From Methylococcaceae bacterium (lineage in GTDB: Bacteria; Pseudomonadota; Gammaproteobacteria; Methylococcales; Methylomonadaceae), in assembly GCA_947506155.1 (NCBI GenBank), contig CANNNV010000007.1, positions 1-39,611 of the forward strand: a DNA stretch of 39,611 nt, read 5' to 3'. The position numbers were made by a program, and so were the translations under genes. Shown piece by piece: positions 1 to 8,169 of the stretch. Position 1 is the stretch's first letter. Every line of letters begins with the position of its first letter. The notes beneath the pieces were generated by a model. That model searched no databases, was not told the origin of the DNA, and worked only from the letters and a program-made list of their open reading frames with translations.

Positions 1-57
1 CGTGATCCGATCCTTTTAGAGCAGCGAACTAAGGAAGCATTCGCTGGTAAGTCTTAA
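1..57 (+). CDS. possible 3' end of a CDS truncated by the window (…RDPILLEQRTKEAFAGKS*)
   Basis: Frame 1 is open from base 1 to TAA at 55-57; the tail is too short to identify a family. Confidence 0.3.
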   Translation, partial: RDPILLEQRTKEAFAGKS

Positions 58-113
58 CGACCCATTGTAATCGTAGCACTGTGTTAGCGCTTAGTCTGGT
101 CAACCTAGCTTTT

Positions 114-147
114 ACAAGCTCCGTCCTTCAGGGCGGGGTGATTGACT
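114..147 (+). repeat. IS200/IS605-like right-end hairpin relic (…acaagctCCGTCCttcaGGGCGGggtgattgac)
   Basis: CCGTCC-TTCA-GGGCGG hairpin followed by GGTGATTGAC resembles the conserved right ends of IS605/IS1341-type elements; no transposase ORF nearby. Confidence 0.45.
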
Positions 148-431
148 ACTACTCCAACTTCAAAATAAACACGAGCATATTAGAGTCTTAAATTAGTTAA
201 GCAGGTAGTGCGTGCATTGTACGCCGATAGGAAGTGATGTAGCTAATTGTGTAAGTTACATGCTAGCGATCTCATCGGGGCTTTGCAACTGAATTCACTC
301 CCTTCAGATTGTGGATAATACGATGTCTGGTTTTTCTGCCTTCGCTGGGCAGGGTAGTTGCGTTTTTGATTTAGAATGAGTTCACGTCTTTTAGGGCGCA
401 GAGTTTAAAGGTCGGTTGTTTTTTTTGCCCT

Positions 432-462
432 GATTCCCACGCGCTGCGTGAGCACGCATGGA
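432..462. repeat. REP-like palindrome (gattCCCACGCgctGCGTGagcacgcatgg)
   Basis: Imperfect palindrome resembling the TTCCCACGC-n-GCGTGGGAACGCATGG type of dispersed intergenic repeat. Confidence 0.4.
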
Positions 463-683
463 GCAAAAATAAGTTTTTTCGAGCCTAAGCGAGAACAAAT
501 ATTTCCAACATACCACATGATATTGCCAAAAACACCATCACGCACTACGCTTTATCGGTTTTTTTTCGAGCTGCTCTGGCTGTTTTTATAATAATATGCG
601 GTGTAAATCACGTGGTAAATGGTTACCAGCACCTAAAAATATAAGAATAAGATATTGAAAAATATATCGAAAAAACTAATTCA

Positions 684-809
684 ATATACGCAGGGCATTG
701 TATTAGGTTTTCTTTGCTTGGTAAGGGGTTTTCCGGGCGTTGTATTAAGATTTTCTTGTCTGGCAACAAGATTTTTTTGTTTGGTAACCAATTTTCTGGG
801 TGCGGTAAT
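684..809. repeat. degenerate 21-bp tandem repeat, about 5-6 copies
   Basis: Units read by eye: aggttttctttgcttggtaag (705-725), gggttttccgggcgttgtatt (726-746), aagattttcttgtctggcaac (747-767), aagatttttttgtttggtaac (768-788), caattttctgggtgcggtaat (789-809). Confidence 0.75.
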
Positions 810-913
810 ACCAACTTAATAGTAATTATCCGAAAAATTCACTCAAAATACCTTATTCCATTCCATAAACAACATCGACCAAAGCCAAATCGGGCTCGCG
901 GTGTTATTAAAAT

Positions 914-1747
914 CTATATACCAAAAAAAACATAAGCTGTGATTACTGCAACACCGATCACAACCAGTTTTATTTTATTAAATAACGTCTGTTCCTGCCA
1001 ATAATAAAGCAGACTTGCCTGCATCCGTGACCAATAGGTTAGCTGCTTTTTTTTACAGCGCAGACAAAAAGACGGTACTACCCGCCACAAACGATAAAGC
1101 CCGTAGATGAACACTGGCAATATAATATAAAAGACAATAACTTGGGTTTGATGCAAGTCGGTCTCAAAAAGATGCTCGATAAGATGATCAAGATTGGATT
1201 CGATAAACTCAAAGGCCAGATGGGTGAGTTCAAGACCTAGTTCAAGCAGAAAATGCAGTACTTCGATCAATAAACCAAATATTGTGGCTGGTGCAGCGAT
1301 AACGCTCAGAATGGCGGCTAAGATAAAGCCATGAACCCAACGTTGCTGCAATCGTTTTTTATCGACATATTTGGCCAGCAAATCCCGATATTGATCTTTC
1401 ATATCGATGAAATGAGCACCAACAAAATAAGGACGCAGATTATCTGCTGTGCTTTTTTTACAATAAACGACTTTGGCGTAAGTCATAATATTCTTGACGC
1501 CAGACGCCAGTACTATCTTCATGACCAGATAATCGCCTTTCTTAAGCGTATTTTCACATGTAAAGGCTATCCCGGTTACACTGAGGTTTACATTTTCAGG
1601 ATCAATAGACGATGAAGTAGCCTCAAAAACAGGGTAGGGTTCGATCACGGTCTGTTCATCTATTTTCTTATAAAACAGATTAGCTTCTTCATAAATTCGA
1701 AAAAAATCTCTTCGATTTTTGTTTTCCGTCATGTTGACCTTATCCAT
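914..1747 (-). CDS. PilZ-domain protein with C-terminal transmembrane region
   Basis: N-terminal NRRDFFR (RxxxR-type) and NLSVTG ((D/N)xSxxG-type) c-di-GMP binding motifs; C-terminal half has several hydrophobic helices. Confidence 0.75.
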   Translation of the reverse strand: MDKVNMTENKNRRDFFRIYEEANLFYKKIDEQTVIEPYPVFEATSSSIDPENVNLSVTGIAFTCENTLKKGDYLVMKIVLASGVKNIMTYAKVVYCKKSTADNLRPYFVGAHFIDMKDQYRDLLAKYVDKKRLQQRWVHGFILAAILSVIAAPATIFGLLIEVLHFLLELGLELTHLAFEFIESNLDHLIEHLFETDLHQTQVIVFYIILPVFIYGLYRLWRVVPSFCLRCKKKQLTYWSRMQASLLYYWQEQTLFNKIKLVVIGVAVITAYVFFGI

Positions 1748-1832
1748 AATCTACAACCTTTTATCGCCAGGATCTGATTATCGCATTTTTCAAGTACTAT
1801 ACACGAGGTGATTTATCGATCCAAGGGTCCCG

Positions 1833-4800
1833 TCAAGCGCCGACCCAGACCCGCGCATTTCTAAACAAACGCATCCAGGCGCCATATTCTTCCCAGTCAT
1901 CTGGATGCCATGAATTTTGCACCGCTCTAAAACAGCGTTCGGGATGTGGCATCATAATAGTAAACCGTCCGTCCGTATTGGTCAGTCCGGTAATGCCGAA
2001 CGGAGAACCATTGGGGTTGGCCGGAAATTCCGTGGTTAATTCGCCATAGTTATCGACATAGCACAACGCAACTGCGCCGGCTTCCAGCGCCACCGCAGGA
2101 TCCATTGCAAATTCCGCGCGGCCTTCGCCATGAGCAATGGCAACCGGCATTCTGGAGCCTTCCATACCAGCGAACAGTATCGATGGCGATTTTTGCACTT
2201 CAACTAGGGCCACCCGTGCCTCAAATTGTTCCGAGGTATTGCGTAAGAAGCGCGGCCAATGTTCTGCGCCAGGGATGATGTCTTTTAAGCCGGACATCAT
2301 CTGACACCCGTTGCAAACACCCAAACCAAAAGTGTCAAGTCGCTGGAAAAAAGCGGCAAATTCATCTCGGCAGCGCGGATTAAATAGAATTGATTTTGCC
2401 CAGCCACCGCCTGCGCCCAGCACGTCGCCATAGGAAAAACCGCCGCAGGCCACTAAACCGGTAAAATCGGCTAGGCTGACTCTGCCGTGAATAATATCGC
2501 TCATGTGTACATCGATGCTGGTAAATCCGGCGCGATCAAACGCAGCTGCCATTTCCACATGACCGTTAACGCCCTGTTCACGCAGTATCGCAACTCGAGG
2601 TCGTATTGAATTTTTAAAGGGCGCGGTCACATCGTCATTAACCGCAAAGGTTAATTCGACATGCAGGCCTGGATCGTCATCATCGGTAATCTGGTCAAAC
2701 TGTTGCAACGCACATTCCGGGTTATCCCTTAAAGCCTGCATTTTATAGCTCAGCTCCGACCAAGTGCTTTGCATGTGAGCTCTATCCATCGAATAAACAA
2801 CGTCGCCACCATGACGGATAGTCAGTCGTTGTTCATCGATCACCTTACCGATCACATAGGTACAATCAATCAATCCCGATTCCCTTAACAAGCCCACAAC
2901 GTCCTTGCAGTCGCTCTGACGCACTTGAAATACCGCGCCCAATTCTTCATTAAACAAGGCGGCCAGCACATCGTCGCCTAGGCTATCCAGGGTCAAGGTC
3001 ACGCCCAGTCGACTTGCAAACATCATTTCCGCAACGGTTGCCAGTAAACCACCGTCGGAACGGTCATGATAACTGAGTAGTTTATCCTGAGTATTCAGGG
3101 TTTGTATCGCATCGAAAAAGGCTTTTAATAACTCCGCCTGATCCAGATCGGGACAGTCATCGCCCAACTGGTTATAAACCTGTGCCAGCACCGAACCGCC
3201 CAGCCGGTTTTTGCCGGCGCCCAGATCCAGTAGAATCAAAGTGCTGTCTTCATCTTGTATATTGCACAGTTGCGGAGTCAGGGTTTTGTTAATATCCACC
3301 ACCGGGGCAAATGCGGTAATTACCAGCGACAACGGCGAGGTCATGGTTTTTCCATCCCACACCGTTTTCATAGATAAGGAATCCTTGCCCACCGGTATCG
3401 CGATACCCAAGGCCGGGCATAATTCCATACCCACCGCTCTGACGGTATCGAATAACGCCGCATCTTCGCCTGGCGATCCGGCTGCCGCCATCCAGTTGGC
3501 CGACAATTTGATTTTTTTCAACGAGGCTATGCTGGCGGCGGCAATATTGGTGATAGCTTCGCCTATTGCCATCCGCCCCGAGGCTGGCGCGTCTATCACC
3601 GCAATCGGTGAACGCTCGCCAAGCGCCATCGCTTCACCGGCCTGCGCATAAAAGCCGACAGCGGTTACTGCAACATCGGCCACCGGTATTTGCCAGGGGC
3701 CGACCATTTGATCACGCGCAACCAGTCCGGTTACCGAACGGTCGCCGATATGAATCAAAAAGCTTTTATCGGCAACAGCCGGAAAAGCCAAAACCCGTTC
3801 GACCGCATCGTTCAGCGTGATGCCGCTAACATCCAGCGGAGTTATCTTAGGTTGAACATGCTCGACCTTGCGGTGCAGTTTGGGCGACTTTCCGAACAAA
3901 ACCGACATCGGAATATCAACCGGCTGATCGCCCAATAACTCATCCGTCAGCGACAAATGCTGCTCATCAGTCGCCGCGCCGATGACCGCAAACAAACAAT
4001 GTTCGCGTACACAAAAAGCGCTAAATAATTCCAGTGCATCGGGTTTGATCGCGACCACATAGCGTTCCTGGGCTTCATTGCACCAGATTTGCATCGGCGA
4101 CATGCCATTATCGGCATTATGCACTTTGCGCAACTCAAAGCGACCACCGCGCTCACAGTCATGGATAATTTCAGGCACCGCGTTGGATAAACCACCTGCA
4201 CCGATATCATGTATCGAGACTATCGGGGTATCGTGTCCCAGCGCATTGCAATGATTGATAACTTCCTGACAACGGCGTTCCATTTCCGGGTTTTCGCGTT
4301 GCACCGAGGCAAAATCCAGATCTTCCGAACCTTCGCCTGAGGCTTGCGAGGAAGCCGCGCTGCCGCCCAAACCGATCAACATGGCAGGGCCGCCGAGAAT
4401 AATGATCAAGGAACCTGCCGGAATCGGCTGTTTGTTGACCAGCATAGGCCGGATGTTGCCAAGTCCGCCAGCAATCATGATCGGTTTATGATAACCGCGA
4501 AATTCGTGGTCGCTGCCCGGCACAGCCTGCTCAAAGCTGCGAAAATAGCCGGTCAGATTAGGCCGGCCAAATTCATTATTAAATGCCGCACCGCCTAGTG
4601 GGCCTTCCAGCATGATGGTTAAGGCCGAGGCGATGCGTTCCGGCTTACCGTTATCGGCTTCCCAGGGTTGGCGAAAACCGGGGACTTTCAAATGTGACAC
4701 CGAAAATCCGGTTAAACCGGCTTTCGGCGCCGAGCCTCGGCCAGTTGCGCCTTCGTCACGAATTTCACCGCCGGAGCCGGTAGCAGCCCCCGGATAAGGC

Positions 4801-5693
4801 GAAATCGCAGTCGGATGATTATGGGTTTCGACTTTCATCAGCAAATGCGCGTCTTCCTCGACATAGGCGTATTCGCCTGTCTTAGGATTACGGATAAAAA
4901 CCTGCGCGCTGGAACCGGTCATCACCGACGCGTTATCGCTATAAGCCGACAAAATATCTGCCGGACTTTTTTGTGCGGTATTGCGGATCATGCCGAACAG
5001 AGTTTGCCCCTGCTCTACCCCGTCTATGGTCCAGTCGGCATTAAAAATCTTGTGCCGGCAATGCTCGGAATTGGCCTGCGCAAACATCATCAATTCAACA
5101 TCGGTCGGATTTCTGCCTAAAGCTTGAAAGCTGTCGGTCAGATAATCGATTTCATCGTTAGATAATACCAGCCCCAGTTCACTATTGGCTGTAGCCAGCG
5201 CGTCACGGCCCTGCCCGATAATATCTACGCTCAACAACCTTTGTGGCTGATGCTGAACAAACAATTCGGGTTCTGTTTCGCCCTGAACAACGGTTTGAGT
5301 CATACGGTCATGCAATAACGCAGTGACTTCTGGCGACAAGGACTCCGAACATTCTAGCGTGTATTCGATACCCCGCTCAATACGGTTAATTTCGGCCAAA
5401 CCGCAACGCTGGGCAATCTCAGTTGCCTTGCTGGACCAGGGTGAAATCGTGCCTGAACGTGGCAATACTTGCAAACGCTGGCCGACATTTTCAACATTGG
5501 CTGGCGCATGACCGTAAGCGAGTAACTGTTGTAAAATTTCAGTTTGATTGTCATTCAGGTCATGCTGAATATCCACGAAATGAATAAATCGTGCTGACAC
5601 GGACTTGATGGAGGGGTCTACCGCCTGGAGTTCGACCAGTAATTTGTTAATCCGAAAGTCGGATAGCGCGGATGTTCCAAAAATTTTTAGCAT
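1833..5693 (-). CDS. purL: phosphoribosylformylglycinamidine synthase
   Basis: 1286 aa; long-form PurL with [29 protein letters not shown] and C-terminal glutaminase motif [10 protein letters not shown]. Confidence 0.97.
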   Translation of the reverse strand: MLKIFGTSALSDFRINKLLVELQAVDPSIKSVSARFIHFVDIQHDLNDNQTEILQQLLAYGHAPANVENVGQRLQVLPRSGTISPWSSKATEIAQRCGLAEINRIERGIEYTLECSESLSPEVTALLHDRMTQTVVQGETEPELFVQHQPQRLLSVDIIGQGRDALATANSELGLVLSNDEIDYLTDSFQALGRNPTDVELMMFAQANSEHCRHKIFNADWTIDGVEQGQTLFGMIRNTAQKSPADILSAYSDNASVMTGSSAQVFIRNPKTGEYAYVEEDAHLLMKVETHNHPTAISPYPGAATGSGGEIRDEGATGRGSAPKAGLTGFSVSHLKVPGFRQPWEADNGKPERIASALTIMLEGPLGGAAFNNEFGRPNLTGYFRSFEQAVPGSDHEFRGYHKPIMIAGGLGNIRPMLVNKQPIPAGSLIIILGGPAMLIGLGGSAASSQASGEGSEDLDFASVQRENPEMERRCQEVINHCNALGHDTPIVSIHDIGAGGLSNAVPEIIHDCERGGRFELRKVHNADNGMSPMQIWCNEAQERYVVAIKPDALELFSAFCVREHCLFAVIGAATDEQHLSLTDELLGDQPVDIPMSVLFGKSPKLHRKVEHVQPKITPLDVSGITLNDAVERVLAFPAVADKSFLIHIGDRSVTGLVARDQMVGPWQIPVADVAVTAVGFYAQAGEAMALGERSPIAVIDAPASGRMAIGEAITNIAAASIASLKKIKLSANWMAAAGSPGEDAALFDTVRAVGMELCPALGIAIPVGKDSLSMKTVWDGKTMTSPLSLVITAFAPVVDINKTLTPQLCNIQDEDSTLILLDLGAGKNRLGGSVLAQVYNQLGDDCPDLDQAELLKAFFDAIQTLNTQDKLLSYHDRSDGGLLATVAEMMFASRLGVTLTLDSLGDDVLAALFNEELGAVFQVRQSDCKDVVGLLRESGLIDCTYVIGKVIDEQRLTIRHGGDVVYSMDRAHMQSTWSELSYKMQALRDNPECALQQFDQITDDDDPGLHVELTFAVNDDVTAPFKNSIRPRVAILREQGVNGHVEMAAAFDRAGFTSIDVHMSDIIHGRVSLADFTGLVACGGFSYGDVLGAGGGWAKSILFNPRCRDEFAAFFQRLDTFGLGVCNGCQMMSGLKDIIPGAEHWPRFLRNTSEQFEARVALVEVQKSPSILFAGMEGSRMPVAIAHGEGRAEFAMDPAVALEAGAVALCYVDNYGELTTEFPANPNGSPFGITGLTNTDGRFTIMMPHPERCFRAVQNSWHPDDWEEYGAWMRLFRNARVWVGA

Positions 5694-5705
5694 GGATAAA
5701 GAAGG

Positions 5706-5768
5706 TAAAAGGTATAAGGGCGAAAGGCGAAAGCGAAACGACTTTTTAGCCTTTCGCGTTTCGCCTGA
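5706..5768. repeat. intergenic palindromic element built on GGCGAAA units
   Basis: gGGCGAAAGGCGAAAGC (5719-5734) pairs with GCCTTTCGCGTTTCGCC (5749-5765); related element at 10438-10499. Confidence 0.65.
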
Positions 5769-5772
5769 TAAA

Positions 5773-6420
5773 TCACTTAGCTAAATCAGCTTTGATAGTG
5801 TCGTGCAATAACGTCAACAACTTTAAAGAGGCGCTATCGGTTACCGGTTTTTGATCTTTGTCTAGGATTATCAGATCGGTTTGCTGATTATTATCCAGTA
5901 ATTTAAGCACATATTCTTGCTCGGTAACTTTAAAACCACTCAGAGCAAAGTCAATCTCATCCCAAATAGAATCATCCTCCATGTCCTTTTTATTCGGATC
6001 GTACTGGACATGAAACAGCCCCGCTTCCTGACTACGATTGGTCACTTCAAGCGATTTTCGGCTTAAAGCCTTTCCAATTAAACGCCAGGCGGTTGCTGAT
6101 GAAGCACCGATACGCAACCGCTTTGTGTCCTGATCAGCATCGACCAGTTCCAGTTGCACAGCTTTACGGTCTATAGCCGGGACTGTTTCAATGACTGGCG
6201 CGGTGCGCTCGGGCTTAGCTGTTTCAATAACCGGTGCGATGCGCGGTTTTACAACACCATCCCCGGCAAGATCGGGCGGCAAAATCAGCGGGGGAATCTC
6301 AGTGGTAAACTGATAATCTCTTTCCTTATCCGGAAACCAGGTTTTGATCGTACTGCAGGCGGCTAGATTCAGGAACACAACCGTAGCGACAACAAAATAG
6401 CATGTAGATTTAATTTTCAT
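5773..6420 (-). CDS. bamC: outer membrane assembly lipoprotein BamC (NlpB/DapX family)
   Basis: Lipobox-like LAAC, DKERDYQ…[10 protein letters not shown]-terminus, immediately downstream of dapA. Confidence 0.85.
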   Translation of the reverse strand: MKIKSTCYFVVATVVFLNLAACSTIKTWFPDKERDYQFTTEIPPLILPPDLAGDGVVKPRIAPVIETAKPERTAPVIETVPAIDRKAVQLELVDADQDTKRLRIGASSATAWRLIGKALSRKSLEVTNRSQEAGLFHVQYDPNKKDMEDDSIWDEIDFALSGFKVTEQEYVLKLLDNNQQTDLIILDKDQKPVTDSASLKLLTLLHDTIKADLAK

Positions 6421-7295
6421 ACAATAACCTCAGCCTGACGCATGGCCTCGCGAACGGCGTTAACACAATCTTCGGTCAACCAGGTTAAGGGTAAACGTAT
6501 GCCCTTACCCATCAAGCCCATTTCGGCAACCGCCCATTTAACCGGGATCGGATTAGACTGAATAAACAGACTCTGGTGCAAACCACTGAGTTTTTTGTCT
6601 AAGGCTAAGGCGGTTTCGCTGTCGCCTGCTAGCGCAGCCATAATCATTTGATGCACCAGTTTAGGTGCTACATTACCGGTTACGGTAATGCTGCCGTTGC
6701 CGCCTTGCAGGCAAAACTCACGACTGGTCGCATCGTCACCGGTATAGATCGCAAAATCAGCGCCGGTTAAATCGCGGATTTGTTTAATGCGGCACAGCTC
6801 AGCGGTCGCTTCTTTAACACCGACGATATTGTTAATATGGGATAGTCGGCCCACGGTTTCCGGCAACATGTCGCACGCCGTGCGTCCCGGCACATTATAT
6901 AAAATTTGGGGAATATCGACAGCGGCAGCTATCGCTTGATAATGTAGAAACAAGCCTTGCTGCGTTGGTTTGTTGTAATAGGGCGTAACAATTAGACAGG
7001 CATCGGCACCGGCGGCCTTGGCCAGACGGGTCAGCGTAATCGCCTCGGTAGTCGAGTTTGCACCGGTTCCGGCAATCACCGGTATTCTGCCGCCGACATA
7101 ATCAACAACCGTCTGGATCACCGCGCAATGTTCATGCTCATCCAGTGTCGCCGACTCTCCTGTCGTGCCGACCGCGACCAGTGCATCTGTCCCTGCTGCA
7201 ATATGAAATTCGACCAGCTTTTTCAAGCTTTCGTTATCCACCTCGCCGCGTTCATCCATCGGTGTTACTAACGCTACGATACTACCTTGAATCAT
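6417..7295 (-). CDS. dapA: 4-hydroxy-tetrahydrodipicolinate synthase
   Basis: MIQGSIVALVTPM, GTTGESATL, YNVPGRTACDM motifs; overlaps bamC by 4 bp. Confidence 0.97.
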   Translation of the reverse strand: MIQGSIVALVTPMDERGEVDNESLKKLVEFHIAAGTDALVAVGTTGESATLDEHEHCAVIQTVVDYVGGRIPVIAGTGANSTTEAITLTRLAKAAGADACLIVTPYYNKPTQQGLFLHYQAIAAAVDIPQILYNVPGRTACDMLPETVGRLSHINNIVGVKEATAELCRIKQIRDLTGADFAIYTGDDATSREFCLQGGNGSITVTGNVAPKLVHQMIMAALAGDSETALALDKKLSGLHQSLFIQSNPIPVKWAVAEMGLMGKGIRLPLTWLTEDCVNAVREAMRQAEVIV

Positions 7296-7443
7296 GAAAA
7301 CTCTCGACCAGAATTAATGCGGTTACAAAACTGCGGGCATTATAACAAGCAAATAACTTTGTAGGGGTGGATTTAAATGAATAGACGCGCGGCAGGATGA
7401 TATCTGCCTGTCGTTTTTTGAGGATGAAATAAATCGAGCGATT

Positions 7444-7500
7444 GTAGGGCGAATAAATTCGCCCCCATTACATCAAAGACAAAACATCTTTGATGTAATG
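7444..7500. repeat. REP-like hairpin GTAGGGCGAATAAATTCGCCCC plus perfect 14-bp stem palindrome
   Basis: CATTACATCAAAGA (7466-7479), 7-nt loop, TCTTTGATGTAATG (7487-7500). Confidence 0.75.
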
Positions 7501-7547
7501 CCGCGTTTCAGGGTATTCGATATTGATTTATCACAGAGTAGCGTAAA

Positions 7548-7900
7548 ACCCCGTCGTTCAGGACGGAGATGTAAGCGGCTCAATTCTACTTGCATCATAA
7601 TACACGGCTTGTTAAAATTATTCGCAGTTGCTATCAGAGGACGCTTTAGGCTCGCTCTACGACGGCAATTTAGTTTTTAAAATAAAGACTTCAAGATCAC
7701 TTTCAGCAAAAACCAAGCGATAGGTGGAAGTCTGACTACTCAATTAAATATAATAAAATAACCGTCGGATAGACGGGGCTAGTCTGTGAAGTGAACGGTG
7801 CAGTAATGTCGTCAGCAGCAGAAACCAGTGAGCAGTAGCGATACATACTCACTCCTAGTAAAATAGGAATCCCCTTCCTTTAGGTGGGGGAGGATGTCAA
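7548..7900 (+). mobile_element. degenerate IS200/IS605-like relic (possible tnpB tail plus right end / omegaRNA-like 3' hairpin)
   Basis: CCGTC-GTTCAG-GACGG hairpin near 7550; TnpB-tail-like reading TGLVCEVNGAVMSSAAETSEQ* near 7775-7840; RE-like hairpin CCCCttcctttaggtGGGG followed by AGGATGTCAA at 7871-7900; no intact tnpA or tnpB. Confidence 0.5.
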
Positions 7901-8169
7901 TTTATTTCAAAAGAGGTTAGTGATTCTTCATGTTGAAGTTCGGTAATTTCAACATGATCAACTCGGGCGGTTATCGGGCCTTTGTGGCACCATCGGATGA
8001 ATTTTTCGATCGTTAGGTTTTCAGCCTCGGCGATAATTTCAACCCGGCCATCCGGGAGATTTCTGGCACTACCTTTTATCGCAAAATGTTTGGCCTTGTT
8101 TTGGGTGAAAAGGCGAAAATAAACACCTTGAACTCGACCAGAAACCAGGATTTTAACTTTACGTATCAC
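7897..8169 (-). CDS. yccX: acylphosphatase
   Basis: VKILVSGRVQGVYFRLFTQNKA and GSARNLPDGRVEIIAEAE are acylphosphatase signatures. Confidence 0.92.
   Translation of the reverse strand: MIRKVKILVSGRVQGVYFRLFTQNKAKHFAIKGSARNLPDGRVEIIAEAENLTIEKFIRWCHKGPITARVDHVEITELQHEESLTSFEIN

Noticed and set aside
684-809. CRISPR array
   Set aside because: Units are contiguous and diverged with no unique spacers and no cas genes nearby.
623-935. ORFs 623..814 (-) and 714..935 (+) as real genes
   Set aside because: Both are read through the 21-bp tandem repeat, which gives spurious heptad-like peptides on either strand; no RBS or homology is evident.
3211-5511. Several ORFs antisense or out of frame to purL (3211..3651, 3566..3820, 3690..3938, 3947..4210, 4344..4598, 4815..5120 and others)
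   Set aside because: Overlap a strongly conserved purL; typical shadow ORFs.
7498-7680. ORF 7498..7680 (+) as a protein gene
   Set aside because: Starts inside a perfect palindrome and runs through the IS605-like relic; composition is basic with no recognisable family.
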